Notes under the pieces: model-generated
Database searches by the model: none
Told to the model about the DNA's origin: nothing
What the model saw: only the letters and a program-made list of their open reading frames with translations
Program-made: the position numbers and the translations under genes
Source of the DNA: Actinomycetota bacterium
GTDB lineage: Bacteria > Actinomycetota > Actinomycetes > Nanopelagicales > Nanopelagicaceae
Length of the DNA stretch: 18,983 nt
Assembly: GCA_947463335.1 (NCBI GenBank)
Contig: CANHRF010000006.1
Location: 1-18,983 of the forward strand
Direction of reading: 5' to 3'
Shown here: piece by piece, positions 1 through 7,824 of the stretch
Layout: every line of letters starts with the position of its first letter
How positions within the stretch are numbered: the first letter of the stretch is position 1

Positions 1-798
1 ATCTCCACCGATGATCTGACTCCAATGCATATGGTTTCTAAAAGCTGCACACAATAAACGAGTGCGATAACCACGCTGCTTATAAACCTGGTGGGCATGT
101 TTGAAGACTGCAACGCCAGCCCATTCCATAACGCCCGGATCTATTAAAGTGCCGGATTTTTCAACGGAGACCTTTACCCAGTCATCAACGCGCCCGAGCA
201 TAATTGTGCAGACCGGACCCATCTGCGAGATATCTAAACCTTCTGCTTCACGACGTTTTAATCCGCACTCAATTGCTTCAGCTACAGCGATCACTTGTGC
301 GACCGAGAAAGAGACCGTGGCGTTCAAACTAACTCCGCGGTAAGTCGCCTCTTCAAATGCACTGATTGCTTCTGATGTAACAGGAATTTTTACAATTATA
401 TTTTTAGCAAGTTGAGAGAATTCAAAAGCTTGATCAGCTAGCGCTCTCGCATCGCGAAAATTTCGTGGATCAGTTTGAATGGAAAGCCGCCCATTGCGGC
501 CGTTGTACTTATCAAATTCAGGTTCAAGAATCTTGGCTGCGCTAACTGAGAGCTCTTTAACCATGGCCCAGCCAATTTGATCATCTGTCGCGGTCGGATG
601 GTTCTTGGCATATTCCTTGATTCGCCCAACCCAATACTCTTTATCTGCCTTGATTGCGCTTAAGGCAATAATTGGATTACAGGTCGCACCGACGATGCCC
701 CAGGTCAGCGCTTCTTTCAACTCTTTTGGATCAGCCGAGTCATTCCAAAGTACAGTTTGTGAATTCTCTTTCATAAACAGAAATGGTGACTTAGACAT
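1..798 (-). CDS. Transaldolase-family Schiff-base aldolase (C-terminus beyond window)
   Basis: This reading frame is open from the ATG at 798 to the left edge, giving the first 266 residues; the C-terminus is outside the window. The ATG is preceded by a strong GGAGG Shine-Dalgarno, which fixes the start. By alignment from memory with E. coli TalB, the family residues are: Asp20 in WNDSAD, Asn41 in GATCNP, the Schiff-base Lys137 in VKIPVT, and Asn159 in LNATVSFS. The family uses this lysine to transfer or cleave dihydroxyacetone-type units between sugar phosphates, in the cytoplasmic pentose-phosphate pathway. The position of TalB's catalytic Glu96 (VSTEVDA) appears here as Gln108 in GRLSIQTDP, as in fructose-6-phosphate aldolase, so classical transaldolase activity is uncertain. 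It lies downstream of a TauE-type transporter on the same strand but has its own likely promoter at 832-860. Family assignment is firm; substrate is not. Confidence 0.85.
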   Translation of the reverse strand, partial: MSKSPFLFMKENSQTVLWNDSADPKELKEALTWGIVGATCNPIIALSAIKADKEYWVGRIKEYAKNHPTATDDQIGWAMVKELSVSAAKILEPEFDKYNGRNGRLSIQTDPRNFRDARALADQAFEFSQLAKNIIVKIPVTSEAISAFEEATYRGVSLNATVSFSVAQVIAVAEAIECGLKRREAEGLDISQMGPVCTIMLGRVDDWVKVSVEKSGTLIDPGVMEWAGVAVFKHAHQVYKQRGYRTRLLCAAFRNHMHWSQIIGGD

Positions 799-831
799 TT
801 TTTCCTCCGCTAAGGGCGCTGATTTGTCGTA

Positions 832-860
832 AGCCTATTCAGTGGGCGATCGTTAGTAAA
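832..860 (-). promoter_or_regulatory. Probable promoter of the transaldolase-family gene
   Basis: On the minus strand there is a TTTACT (-35-like, 855-860), a 17-base spacer and TAGGCT (-10-like, 832-837). A transcript would begin near 825 and carry the GGAGG ribosome site before the ATG at 798. The spacing is ideal but each hexamer is only a partial consensus match. Confidence 0.45.
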
Positions 861-899
861 CCGTCCCACCTGTCAGACGCCCCACATTCAGAGTTCGGT

Positions 900-1640
900 T
901 TAGCGCAAAATCAAGTTCAATCCAGCCGCTGCGGCTGCAAATAAAGTTATTTTCTGGAAAAGTTCCAAGTCAATCTTTGAAACAATCTTGCGCCCGACAA
1001 GCGCTCCAATCGGAACTGCTGGCAGCGCTGGCAGTATGTACTGGAGCGAGTTAAATTCCAGAATTCCCAGCCCGAGAGTAAAGGGCAACTTAAAAACATT
1101 AACGGCAAAGAAGAACCAAGCAGTGTTGCCGAGGAAATTCATCACCGTATTTCTTCTCATCAACAAGTAGATGCTCATTGGTGGGCCACCAGAATTAGCA
1201 ACCATGCTCATAAAACCAGCTGTTGAACCCAAGATAATGCGTAAGGGTTTTGGGTATTTCAAACTTATATCAAAATCATTCTTCTGCAGCCTTTGATTAA
1301 TTGGATAAAGGATTACCAGGATTAAAACAATCCACCCAATTGTTCTCTTGAGTGATTGATCGCTGCTGCTGGCGAGGAAGTAAACCCCCACCAAGACTCC
1401 AGCGATTACTGGCCAAATCAACTTTTGAAGGACGCGCCATTCGACGTGCTTTTTATATGTACCTATTGCGAATAAATCTCCTGTGATCAGCAAAACAAGC
1501 AATACTCCGGTTGACTCCTTCGCCGGCAACACTGTCGCCAATAGCGCGGCGTTAATCATGCCAATCCCACCAATTGAGGTCTTGGAAAGGCCGATCAGAA
1601 AACCAATAAAGGCGAGAAGCAGCGCTAATTCCAAACTCAT
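900..1640 (-). CDS. TauE/SafE (DUF81) family membrane transporter
   Basis: A 246-residue, almost wholly hydrophobic protein with about eight membrane segments. The glycine-rich opening LSKTSIGGIGMINAALLA and a second-half segment carrying MVANSGGPPMSIYLLMRR give the two-repeat layout of the TauE/SafE family (PF01925), cytoplasmic-membrane carriers proposed to export sulfite, sulfonates or other organic anions. Substrate cannot be read from the sequence. The ATG at 1640 lies only 28 bases after the stop of the AlkD-like gene on the same strand, so it probably sits in that operon; no strong Shine-Dalgarno is seen. The downstream neighbour is a transaldolase-family gene, a pairing that recalls sulfosugar pathways, but no other such gene is present here. 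Family confidence is high, function open. Confidence 0.85.
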   Translation of the reverse strand: MSLELALLLAFIGFLIGLSKTSIGGIGMINAALLATVLPAKESTGVLLVLLITGDLFAIGTYKKHVEWRVLQKLIWPVIAGVLVGVYFLASSSDQSLKRTIGWIVLILVILYPINQRLQKNDFDISLKYPKPLRIILGSTAGFMSMVANSGGPPMSIYLLMRRNTVMNFLGNTAWFFFAVNVFKLPFTLGLGILEFNSLQYILPALPAVPIGALVGRKIVSKIDLELFQKITLFAAAAAGLNLILR

Positions 1641-1668
1641 AATGAAGCGAGTCTAAGCGCGCAGCAGG

Positions 1669-2385
1669 TCATTTACTTTGTAATAGCCACATCTTTCGCT
1701 CGCGTTCTGAAAACTTTTCAATGGAATAGCGCAACATCGTTCGGGGCATCACCTTTGAATGATCCGTCAAGAAAGATCGCAATAAGGCAGGATCACGCTT
1801 ACCCATTTCACGCAGCATCCAGCCGACGGCTTTATGAATCAAATCGTGGTCATCATTCAACAGTCTTTCGGAAATCTCATAAGTTGGATTTAGTTCACCT
1901 GCACGCAGGAAAGCAAAGGTAAAGATCATCCCAGTTCTGCGCTCCCAGAGATCTTTACTTTTGGAAAGTTTCCTAAGAACCGGCATGGGATTCTTGGTCT
2001 CGGCTAAATACTGCCCGATCGTAGGGGCGGATACATCTACTAAATCCCAGTTATTTACCCGACCACTAAGAACTTGCTTCATGTAGAAATCAAAAATAGA
2101 TTTCTTCTGACTTGGCTCTTTACTCTTCTTAAATTGATTGCAGAGAATGATTAACGCGCAGAGCCTAACCTCGTGAAAGTCGGATTTGGATAGCTTCTCA
2201 ATTTCATTAAATGTTAAATTGCTGCATTGGCCGGCAACCTTTCTTACCTTTGGCACTGAAATTCCAAGAAACACATCACCTTCACCGTACTCACCCGGCG
2301 CTGTTTTATAGAACCTTTGCTGCTCAAAAGCATGTCGGGTGCTTGCTTGGGATTTGAGATCAGAGATGACCTGTGATGCGCTCAT
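1669..2385 (-). CDS. alkD: AlkD-like DNA alkylation repair glycosylase
   Basis: A 238-residue all-helical HEAT-like-repeat protein of the DNA alkylation repair family (PF08713). The family excises positively charged N3- and N7-alkylated purines from DNA without base flipping. Residues matching the catalytic cleft of Bacillus cereus AlkD are visible: Trp113 and Asp117 in NNWDLVDVSAP, the arginine pair 149-150 in LWERRTGMI, and Trp189 in HKAVGWMLREMGKRD. Length fits the family (about 230-240). The ATG at 2385 follows AATAGT plus six bases, a weak version of the leaderless pattern seen elsewhere here, and there is no Shine-Dalgarno. It is divergent from uppP and likely co-transcribed with the TauE-type gene 28 bases downstream. 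The repair role is inferred from the family. Confidence 0.88.
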   Translation of the reverse strand: MSASQVISDLKSQASTRHAFEQQRFYKTAPGEYGEGDVFLGISVPKVRKVAGQCSNLTFNEIEKLSKSDFHEVRLCALIILCNQFKKSKEPSQKKSIFDFYMKQVLSGRVNNWDLVDVSAPTIGQYLAETKNPMPVLRKLSKSKDLWERRTGMIFTFAFLRAGELNPTYEISERLLNDDHDLIHKAVGWMLREMGKRDPALLRSFLTDHSKVMPRTMLRYSIEKFSERERKMWLLQSK

Positions 2386-2452
2386 ATGATGACTATTTTC
2401 TTAAATCCGAAGCAGACATTGGTGCGTACCAGCATTTAATTATTGTATTCGC

Positions 2453-2490
2453 TATTCTTTCCACACTACAAAGGATTCTGCTTGGAAAGG
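2453..2490 (+). promoter_or_regulatory. Likely -10 element and ribosome site that set the uppP start
   Basis: TATTCT at 2453-2458 would place the transcript start near 2465. That leaves about 32 bases of leader containing GGAAAGG at 2484-2490, six bases before the GTG at 2497. This arrangement argues against the longer TTG start at 2443, which lies upstream of the proposed transcript start. Confidence 0.4.
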
Positions 2491-2496
2491 AAATGC

Positions 2497-3327
2497 GTGT
2501 TTGAAGCGATTTTTCTAGGCATTCTGCAGGGCCTTACCGAGTTTCTGCCAATTTCATCTAGCGCACATATTCGATTTGCGGGCGAAATCTTCGGTACCAA
2601 TCAAGATCCAGGAGCAACTTTTACTGCAATCACGCAGATCGGAACCGAACTTGCTGTTCTGATCTACTTTAGAAAAGATATTGTTCGAATCCTCAAGGCT
2701 TGGCTCAATCAGAATACTCGCCGCGAATTAGATATTGAAGAAAAGCGCGATGCTCGAATGGGTTGGTTAATCATTGTTGGCACGCTTCCGATCGCAGTGA
2801 TGGGATATCTTGGCCAAGATGTAATTAGGAATGATTTCCGTTCACTTTGGCTGATCGCTTCAGTAATGATCATTTTCGGTGTAATTCTTGGAATTGCAGA
2901 TAAGTACGGCAAGAGCGAAAGAGATCTAACGCAATTAACTCCGATCCACGGAATTCTTTATGGCTTAGCCCAAGCCCTGGCACTTGTTCCGGGTGTATCA
3001 AGATCTGGAGCAACTATCGCAATGGGTCGCTTCCTTGGCTATAGCCGAGAAGCGGCACTGCGTTACTCATTTCTGCTGGCGTTGCCAGCTGTCTTCGGTA
3101 GCGGGGTTTACGAGTTAAGCGGTGCGATTGGATCTGATTCGGCGGAACAGGCCTTTACTCTTCCGGAAACTTTAGTCGCAACCGTGATTGCATTTCTTAT
3201 TGGTTACGCAGTGATCGCTTGGATTCTTAAGTATGTAACAACCAAGAGCTTTGCTCCATTTATCTACTATCGAATTGCTTTGGGTACTTTAATGTTGATA
3301 GCGCTTTCAACTGGAGTAATTGGTTAA
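2497..3327 (+). CDS. uppP: Undecaprenyl-diphosphate phosphatase (BacA/UppP)
   Basis: An integral membrane enzyme that recycles undecaprenyl diphosphate to the monophosphate carrier used for peptidoglycan and other wall polymers; family members confer bacitracin tolerance. Both signature motifs are present: QGLTEFLPISSSAH at residues 11-24 (Gln11 and Glu15 form the E/Q-x3-E motif) and PGVSRSGAT at 165-173 with catalytic Arg169. Several hydrophobic spans follow. I start it at the GTG at 2497 (276 residues) because GGAAAGGAAA lies just upstream and homologues begin at about this point. The frame stays open to a TTG at 2443, which would add 18 unusual residues. A -10-like TATTCT at 2453-2458 fits a short leader. 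The stop overlaps the convergent regX3-like stop by four bases. Confidence 0.93.
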   Translation: MFEAIFLGILQGLTEFLPISSSAHIRFAGEIFGTNQDPGATFTAITQIGTELAVLIYFRKDIVRILKAWLNQNTRRELDIEEKRDARMGWLIIVGTLPIAVMGYLGQDVIRNDFRSLWLIASVMIIFGVILGIADKYGKSERDLTQLTPIHGILYGLAQALALVPGVSRSGATIAMGRFLGYSREAALRYSFLLALPAVFGSGVYELSGAIGSDSAEQAFTLPETLVATVIAFLIGYAVIAWILKYVTTKSFAPFIYYRIALGTLMLIALSTGVIG

Positions 3328-4010
3328 ATCTCTAGCTTGTACCCGAGCCCGCGAATTGTGTGAATGATCGCGGGATTAGCAGGATCGGCTTCAATCTTGG
3401 CGCGAAGTCTTTTAATGTGTACATCTAAAGTCTTGGTATCGCCGTAGTAATCATTGCCCCAAACGCGATCGATTAATTGGCTCCGAGTTAAAACACGCCC
3501 GCTGTTACGCATTAGGTATTCCAGTAGCTCGAACTCTTTCAGCGGAAATGCCACAGCTATTGAATTAACGGTCACTTGATGCTTATCAAGATCCATTCGG
3601 ATTGGACCGACCACCAGTTCCGGGCCATCTTCTGCCATTTGAGATTCACCAGAGTTACGCCTCATTACCGCTTTAATGCGCGCAAGAAGCTCGCGCGATG
3701 AATAAGGCTTCGTTACATAATCATCAGCACCGAGTTCAAGTCCTACGACCTTATCGATCTCAGAATCTTTCGCCGTCAACATAATGATCGGTACTTGTGA
3801 AGTTGAGCGGATGATTCGGCAAACCTCAGTGCCAGATACTTCAGGGATCATTAGATCAAGGAGAATCAGATCAGGTGCGAATGAGTTAAATAAGTCGATC
3901 GCTTGCTTACCGTTGACTGCAACCTCAACCTCGTAACTCTCTTTCTTTAAGAGATAAGCCAAGGCATCTGAAAATGAAATCTCATCTTCGACGATTAGTA
4001 CTTTTGTCAT
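3324..4010 (-). CDS. regX3: OmpR-family phosphate response regulator (RegX3/PhoP-like)
   Basis: A 228-residue two-domain response regulator. The receiver domain (1-120) has the acidic pocket Glu8-Asp9, phospho-acceptor Asp52 in LILLDLMIPEVSG, Thr79 and Lys101. The winged-helix DNA-binding domain (about 130-228) ends in the typical TKTLDVHIKRLRAKIE and IHTIRGLGYKL segments. Its kinase partner overlaps it (ATGA, four bases) and the pair is divergent from phoU-pst, as RegX3-SenX3 or PhoP-PhoR of actinobacteria often are. This makes it the phosphate-starvation regulator, expected to bind the GTTCACC-type boxes at 5097-5118 and 8706-8760. A GAGG Shine-Dalgarno precedes the ATG at 4010. Whether regX3 or phoP is the better name cannot be settled here. 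Confidence 0.9.
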   Translation of the reverse strand: MTKVLIVEDEISFSDALAYLLKKESYEVEVAVNGKQAIDLFNSFAPDLILLDLMIPEVSGTEVCRIIRSTSQVPIIMLTAKDSEIDKVVGLELGADDYVTKPYSSRELLARIKAVMRRNSGESQMAEDGPELVVGPIRMDLDKHQVTVNSIAVAFPLKEFELLEYLMRNSGRVLTRSQLIDRVWGNDYYGDTKTLDVHIKRLRAKIEADPANPAIIHTIRGLGYKLEI

Positions 4011-5068
4011 TTCTCATCCTCGTTTTGCGATTGGATTGGAAGGCGAATAGTGAAAGTACTGCCAACGTTTTCTGCGCTCCATACTGAAATTTCTCCACCG
4101 TGTTTGGTGATGATGTGTTTAACAATGGAAAGACCTAGCCCTGTACCACCAGTTTCACGTGACCTTGCAGGATCAACGCGATAGAAGCGCTCAAAAATTC
4201 GTTCAACTTCTGCTTCCGGAATGCCGATACCTTGGTCAGCGACTGAAATCGTAATGATCTCATTTTCAACTGATGCACTGACTGCGACCTTTGTATCAAT
4301 AGGTGAGTAGTTAATAGCATTTTCAATTAAATTATGAATTGCCATTGTCAATTGATCGCGATCGCCAAGAATCAGCGCATCTTCAGATTCTTGAAAAGTT
4401 AAAGTGATTTGGCGTGAGTCGGCTGTAGTGCGGCACTGATCAAGAGCTTCCCTGATGATGTCTGATGCAGAAAGCAATAGTGGTTGTTTAAGGGGATCTG
4501 AGTCTTGGACTCGAGATAATTGAATAATTTCTTGCACAAGATCGGTGAGGCGCTTGGCTTCAATTTGCATTCGAGCCGCAAATTTTGAAACCGCTTCCGA
4601 ATCATCTTTCGCTCCCAACACCGCTTCACTTAGCAAGGACAGTGCGCCAATTGGGGTTTTCAACTCGTGAGAAATATTGGCAACAAAATCTCGACGGACA
4701 TCGTGTACTCGTTGGGCTTCACTCTCATCGCGAAGCAAAACTAAAACTAACTCATTCTCTTTCAGCGGAATTATGGTTACGGTAATTTCGCGCTTGCCTT
4801 CTCCGATTGGGCCACGCGCGATTTCAATTGTCCCGGTTTGCTTAACATTTGTTCTGCGGACAACTCTTATTGATGCCAACAGTTCTTCACTCTGTATCCG
4901 ACCATCGCGCAGAATGCCTAGTTGTTCAGCTTCTGGATTGGTGAAAATTGCTACTTCCCCGGGGGCGATTACTAGGGTCGCACCATCGAGTTGATTGAGA
5001 GCGCTGACCAGCAATTGGGGTAGATCACGCTGGCTTTTGACCTCATCTGCCCTAGCGCGGCGCCACAT
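4007..5068 (-). CDS. senX3: SenX3/PhoR-like phosphate sensor histidine kinase lacking membrane segments
   Basis: A 353-residue histidine kinase: PAS-like region at about residues 15-115, dimerisation/phospho-acceptor helix DFVANISHELKTPIGALSLL with His134, N box NLIENAINYSP (Asn250), G1 box ADQGIGIP and G2 box GGTGLGLSIVKH. The DFVANxSHELKTP stretch and the layout resemble mycobacterial SenX3. It would phosphorylate the downstream regulator in response to Pst/PhoU status. Mycobacterial SenX3 begins with hydrophobic membrane segments; here the protein opens with the hydrophilic MWRRARADEVKSQRD. An in-frame TAG at 5080-5078 blocks any longer N-terminus, so the protein appears cytosolic. I use the ATG at 5066-5068 because TAGAGT plus six bases precedes it; a TTG two codons upstream is the alternative. 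It overlaps the regulator gene by four bases. Confidence 0.9.
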   Translation of the reverse strand: MWRRARADEVKSQRDLPQLLVSALNQLDGATLVIAPGEVAIFTNPEAEQLGILRDGRIQSEELLASIRVVRRTNVKQTGTIEIARGPIGEGKREITVTIIPLKENELVLVLLRDESEAQRVHDVRRDFVANISHELKTPIGALSLLSEAVLGAKDDSEAVSKFAARMQIEAKRLTDLVQEIIQLSRVQDSDPLKQPLLLSASDIIREALDQCRTTADSRQITLTFQESEDALILGDRDQLTMAIHNLIENAINYSPIDTKVAVSASVENEIITISVADQGIGIPEAEVERIFERFYRVDPARSRETGGTGLGLSIVKHIITKHGGEISVWSAENVGSTFTIRLPIQSQNEDEK

Positions 5069-5074
5069 ACCCAA

Positions 5075-5080
5075 ACTCTA
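5075..5080 (-). promoter_or_regulatory. Leaderless-type -10 (TAGAGT) for the senX3-like gene
   Basis: On the minus strand TAGAGT is followed by exactly six bases (TTGGGT) and then the ATG at 5068, so transcription would start at or next to the start codon. The PHO box edge at 5097 lies 16 bases upstream, where the -35 would be, consistent with autoregulation by the phosphate regulator. Confidence 0.5.
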
Positions 5081-5096
5081 TAGCCACATAGGCCCA

Positions 5097-5118
5097 GTTC
5101 ACCTTCCGTTCACCTAAC
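5097..5118 (+). promoter_or_regulatory. PHO box (two perfect-core 11-bp direct repeats) between senX3-like gene and phoU
   Basis: Two adjacent 11-bp units, GTTCACCTTCC (5097-5107) and GTTCACCTAAC (5108-5118), share an identical GTTCACC core. This is the layout of the Streptomyces PhoP box. A weaker in-phase unit, GTTAATCCGCG, follows at 5130-5140. The box sits in the shared divergent promoter region, upstream of the phoU -10 and overlapping the -35 position of the kinase promoter. It probably controls both directions. Confidence 0.85.
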
Positions 5119-5145
5119 CGTGGGACTCCGTTAATCCGCGCCACC

Positions 5146-5151
5146 TAGCGT
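5146..5151 (+). promoter_or_regulatory. Leaderless-type -10 (TAGCGT) for phoU
   Basis: TAGCGT, six bases (CCAGGC), then the phoU ATG at 5158. The same geometry occurs at five other genes in the window. The PHO box and its degenerate in-phase unit lie just upstream, in place of a recognisable -35. Confidence 0.5.
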
Positions 5152-5157
5152 CCAGGC

Positions 5158-5808
5158 ATGCCTTTAATCAGATCCGTATTCCAGGACGAACTCGATAGCG
5201 TTTCACAGACCCTCTTTGAATTAAGCGTGATGGTCTCCGATTCAATGGCGAAAGCTACGCGCGCTTTGATGAGCAAGAATCTCTCTCTCGCTGAAGAAGT
5301 AATTTCATACGATGAAAAAATTGATACTGTGCAACACGATTTGGATGCACGCATCATCGACATTATTGCTAGACAGCAACCGGTTGCATCAGATCTTCGC
5401 GCACTTGTAACTGCGCTTCGTATGTCGGCAGACCTTGAGCGAATGGGCGATTTAGCAGATCACGTAGCAAAAGTTGTGAGGTTGCGCCACCCGGCATCTG
5501 CTGTGCCAGATCAGTTAATGAGTTTGATCGAATCTATGGGAGTTACCGCGGAGAAGATAGCCGCAAAAACTGGTGTGGTTATTTCCACCCGCGACACCGC
5601 CCTGGCTGCACAGCTAGAAAAAGATGATGATGAGATGGATTTACTTCACCGCCAATTAATCTCGACCCTTATTGCGCCAACGTGGGAACACGGTGTTGAA
5701 ACAGCAATTGATTTAACATTGCTGGGCCGTTACTACGAGCGATATGCAGACCACGCTGTTTCAGTTGCGCGACGTGTGATTTTCTTAGTAACTGGAAAAT
5801 TTGCTTAA
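5158..5808 (+). CDS. phoU: Phosphate signalling protein PhoU
   Basis: A 216-residue, all-helical protein of two PhoU repeats. The metal-binding ExxxD-type motifs are seen in both halves: DLERMGDLADHVAK in the first and RYYERYADHAVSVARR in the second. PhoU couples the state of the Pst transporter to the sensor kinase, keeping the regulon off when phosphate is plentiful. The start at 5158 is supported by the leaderless-type TAGCGT six bases upstream and by homologues starting near DELDSVSQTLFELS. It heads a co-directional block: pstC begins one base after the phoU stop. This places phoU first, whereas many bacteria have it last in the pst operon. Divergence from the kinase/regulator pair with a PHO box between resembles the Streptomyces phoRP/phoU arrangement. 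Confidence 0.93.
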   Translation: MPLIRSVFQDELDSVSQTLFELSVMVSDSMAKATRALMSKNLSLAEEVISYDEKIDTVQHDLDARIIDIIARQQPVASDLRALVTALRMSADLERMGDLADHVAKVVRLRHPASAVPDQLMSLIESMGVTAEKIAAKTGVVISTRDTALAAQLEKDDDEMDLLHRQLISTLIAPTWEHGVETAIDLTLLGRYYERYADHAVSVARRVIFLVTGKFA

Positions 5809-5809
5809 T

Positions 5810-6784
5810 ATGACCACGTTAATTCCCAGTCCACGCAAAATATCTACAGAGCCACGTCGCTCAGATAGAGTTTTTCGCGGAATTGTCACAACCGGAGGAC
5901 TTTCATCGCTATTTATTCTGGGTTTGATTGCTATTTTCCTGGCATACCGCGGATTTGAAGTATTCAGGGAAGAAGGTTTGGGATTCATAACCCAGGCTGA
6001 TTGGTCAGTTACAATTGATGAATCAGGCAGTATTGTCGAGAGCAATTTTGGTCTATCGGCTATGTTGGTAGGCACAATTCTTTGTGCAATGATCGCAGTA
6101 GTAATTGCTGTGCCGATCTCAGTACTTTCGGCGCTGTTCTTAAACTTTTATGCCCCTCAATGGCTGAAGAAAATTCTCGTGGCGGTAATCGACATGATGG
6201 CTGCTTTCCCATCGATTCTCTTCGGTATCTGGGGCTTCTTGGTATTGATGCCGAGTGTTGAGTACTGGGCAAGGTTAATAAACAAGTACTTAGGTTGGAT
6301 TCCATTATTTGAGGTGAATCCTTTCTTCTTCACCCGCTCACCTTTCGTCGCAGGAGTCGTATTGGCAATCATGATTATTCCAATCATCACCTCAGTTTCA
6401 CGGGAAATTTTTGCGCAAGCGCCGCTGGACCGAATTCAAGCAGCATTCGCACTTGGCGCGACTCGCTGGGCGATGATCAAGGCGGTAGTAATTCCACACG
6501 GTCGAAGTGGCGTAGTTGGTGGAGCAATGCTTGGTCTTGGTCGCGCCATGGGAGAAACGGTCGCTGTTTTCACAGTACTAAACATTGTCTTCCAAGTAAA
6601 TTGGCACATACTGCTGGGGGCCGGCGGAAACGTTGCTTCGCTAATTATTTTGAAATTTAGTGAGGCTGGTGACTACGAAATTAAAGCGTTGATGGCAGCT
6701 GGGTTAGTTTTATTCTTATTAACCCTTGCCGTAAATGCGATCGCAGATGTAATCGTAAAGTCAACTGGAAAGTCAGGAAAATGA
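5810..6784 (+). CDS. pstC: Phosphate ABC transporter permease PstC
   Basis: A 324-residue membrane permease of the high-affinity phosphate importer; with PstA it forms the transmembrane channel driven by PstB. About six membrane segments are visible after a hydrophilic 20-residue N-terminus. The EAA-type cytoplasmic loop appears as APLDRIQAAFALGATRWAMIKAVVIP followed by GLGRAMGETVAV, typical of PstC. The frame could open at a TTG at 5801, but the ATG at 5810 sits one base after the phoU stop and is the better choice, giving translational coupling. The stop overlaps the pstA start as ATGA. No anomalies were seen in length or motifs. Confidence 0.94.
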   Translation: MTTLIPSPRKISTEPRRSDRVFRGIVTTGGLSSLFILGLIAIFLAYRGFEVFREEGLGFITQADWSVTIDESGSIVESNFGLSAMLVGTILCAMIAVVIAVPISVLSALFLNFYAPQWLKKILVAVIDMMAAFPSILFGIWGFLVLMPSVEYWARLINKYLGWIPLFEVNPFFFTRSPFVAGVVLAIMIIPIITSVSREIFAQAPLDRIQAAFALGATRWAMIKAVVIPHGRSGVVGGAMLGLGRAMGETVAVFTVLNIVFQVNWHILLGAGGNVASLIILKFSEAGDYEIKALMAAGLVLFLLTLAVNAIADVIVKSTGKSGK

Positions 6785-7824
6785 GCACTGCTGCGGTCCC
6801 AACGAAGCCTTGGGCGAAGAGCCCTCAAGATCGAATTCTTGGACTCACTTTTTTCCTCGCTGCGATTCTTTTTTCATACTTCTTTGTTGCAGCAACTGAA
6901 ATGAAGGGAAAGTTAGCTTACGCATTTATCTTCTTTGTTGCCTACGCAGTAATTACCTCAACCCACTCTTTTATTATTCGCGGCCCACAAGCGGCAAAAG
7001 ATTCTTTTGTTAGCACTTTGGTGTCGCTAGGTGCTATAGCTACGGTAATTCCAATTGCAAGCATTTTGTTTACGGTAGTTAAAAACGGTGCACCCGGATT
7101 ACACCCCGGAATTTTGAGTAATGACATGTCCATGGCTGCGGCCACAGACCCAATTGCAAGTGGTGGTGTTCTCCATGCGATCACTGGAACTCTTACCATG
7201 GTGGTGCTGGCCCTAATAATGAGTGTTCCGATCGGAATTCTTACCGCGCTGTACTTGACAGAAGTTAAAGGAAAATTCGCCGGGCCAATACGTTTCTTGG
7301 TGCAAGCGATGTCGGGAGTTCCTTCAATTGTCGCAGGATTATTTATTCTCTCCGCTGTCCTTTATCCAATAACCAAGGGTTACTCGGCTCTTATGGGGGC
7401 GCTAGCGCTTACAATTTTGATGATTCCGACAATTGCCCGGACATCAGAAGAAGTTTTGTTATTAATTCCAAATGATTTGCGTGAAGCAGGGACCGCACTT
7501 GGAGGAACGCAGTGGCGCACAGTTGCAATGATCGTTATTCCAGCTGCGCGTAGCGGGCTAATGACAGCGATAATTTTAGGTATCGCGCGTATCGCAGGTG
7601 AAACTGCTCCGCTGCTTCTACTCACCGGTGGTGGGGATAAAGTAAATCCGAATCCATTTAGTGGATCAGTCGGGTCTCTGCCTTATTACATTTGGAAAGG
7701 ATTTAATTCCGGTTCCTCCGATGCGCTCACCAGAGCCTGGGCGGGACTACTAGTCCTCATGATTCTTGTTCTTATCCTCTTTATCGCCGCACGTGCACTA
7801 TCCAATAGAAAGATGTCAAAGTGA
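6781..7824 (+). CDS. pstA: Phosphate ABC transporter permease PstA
   Basis: A 347-residue permease partner of PstC. The core (about residues 115-347) carries the PstA signatures: [17 protein letters not shown], the segment [14 protein letters not shown], the EAA-type loop [24 protein letters not shown], and [14 protein letters not shown]. Two further hydrophobic segments at residues 20-65 and one near 75-100 make the N-terminus longer than the minimal PstA. An AGGAAA ribosome site at the end of pstC precedes the ATG, which overlaps the pstC stop. The pstB start (GTGA) overlaps its own stop, so pstC, pstA and pstB are one operon. Confidence 0.94.
   Translation: MSTAAVPTKPWAKSPQDRILGLTFFLAAILFSYFFVAATEMKGKLAYAFIFFVAYAVITSTHSFIIRGPQAAKDSFVSTLVSLGAIATVIPIASILFTVVKNGAPGLHPGILSNDMSMAAATDPIASGGVLHAITGTLTMVVLALIMSVPIGILTALYLTEVKGKFAGPIRFLVQAMSGVPSIVAGLFILSAVLYPITKGYSALMGALALTILMIPTIARTSEEVLLLIPNDLREAGTALGGTQWRTVAMIVIPAARSGLMTAIILGIARIAGETAPLLLLTGGGDKVNPNPFSGSVGSLPYYIWKGFNSGSSDALTRAWAGLLVLMILVLILFIAARALSNRKMSK

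Noticed and set aside
1..1640. A full sulfoquinovose (sulfo-transaldolase) operon
   Set aside because: Only two family-level matches are visible and no sulfoquinovosidase, isomerase or dehydrogenase is present, so I list it only as a weak lead.
4677..4994. A 105-codon plus-strand open frame inside the sensor kinase gene
   Set aside because: The Ser/Arg-rich translation is typical of an antisense shadow, and the kinase motifs on the other strand explain the region fully.
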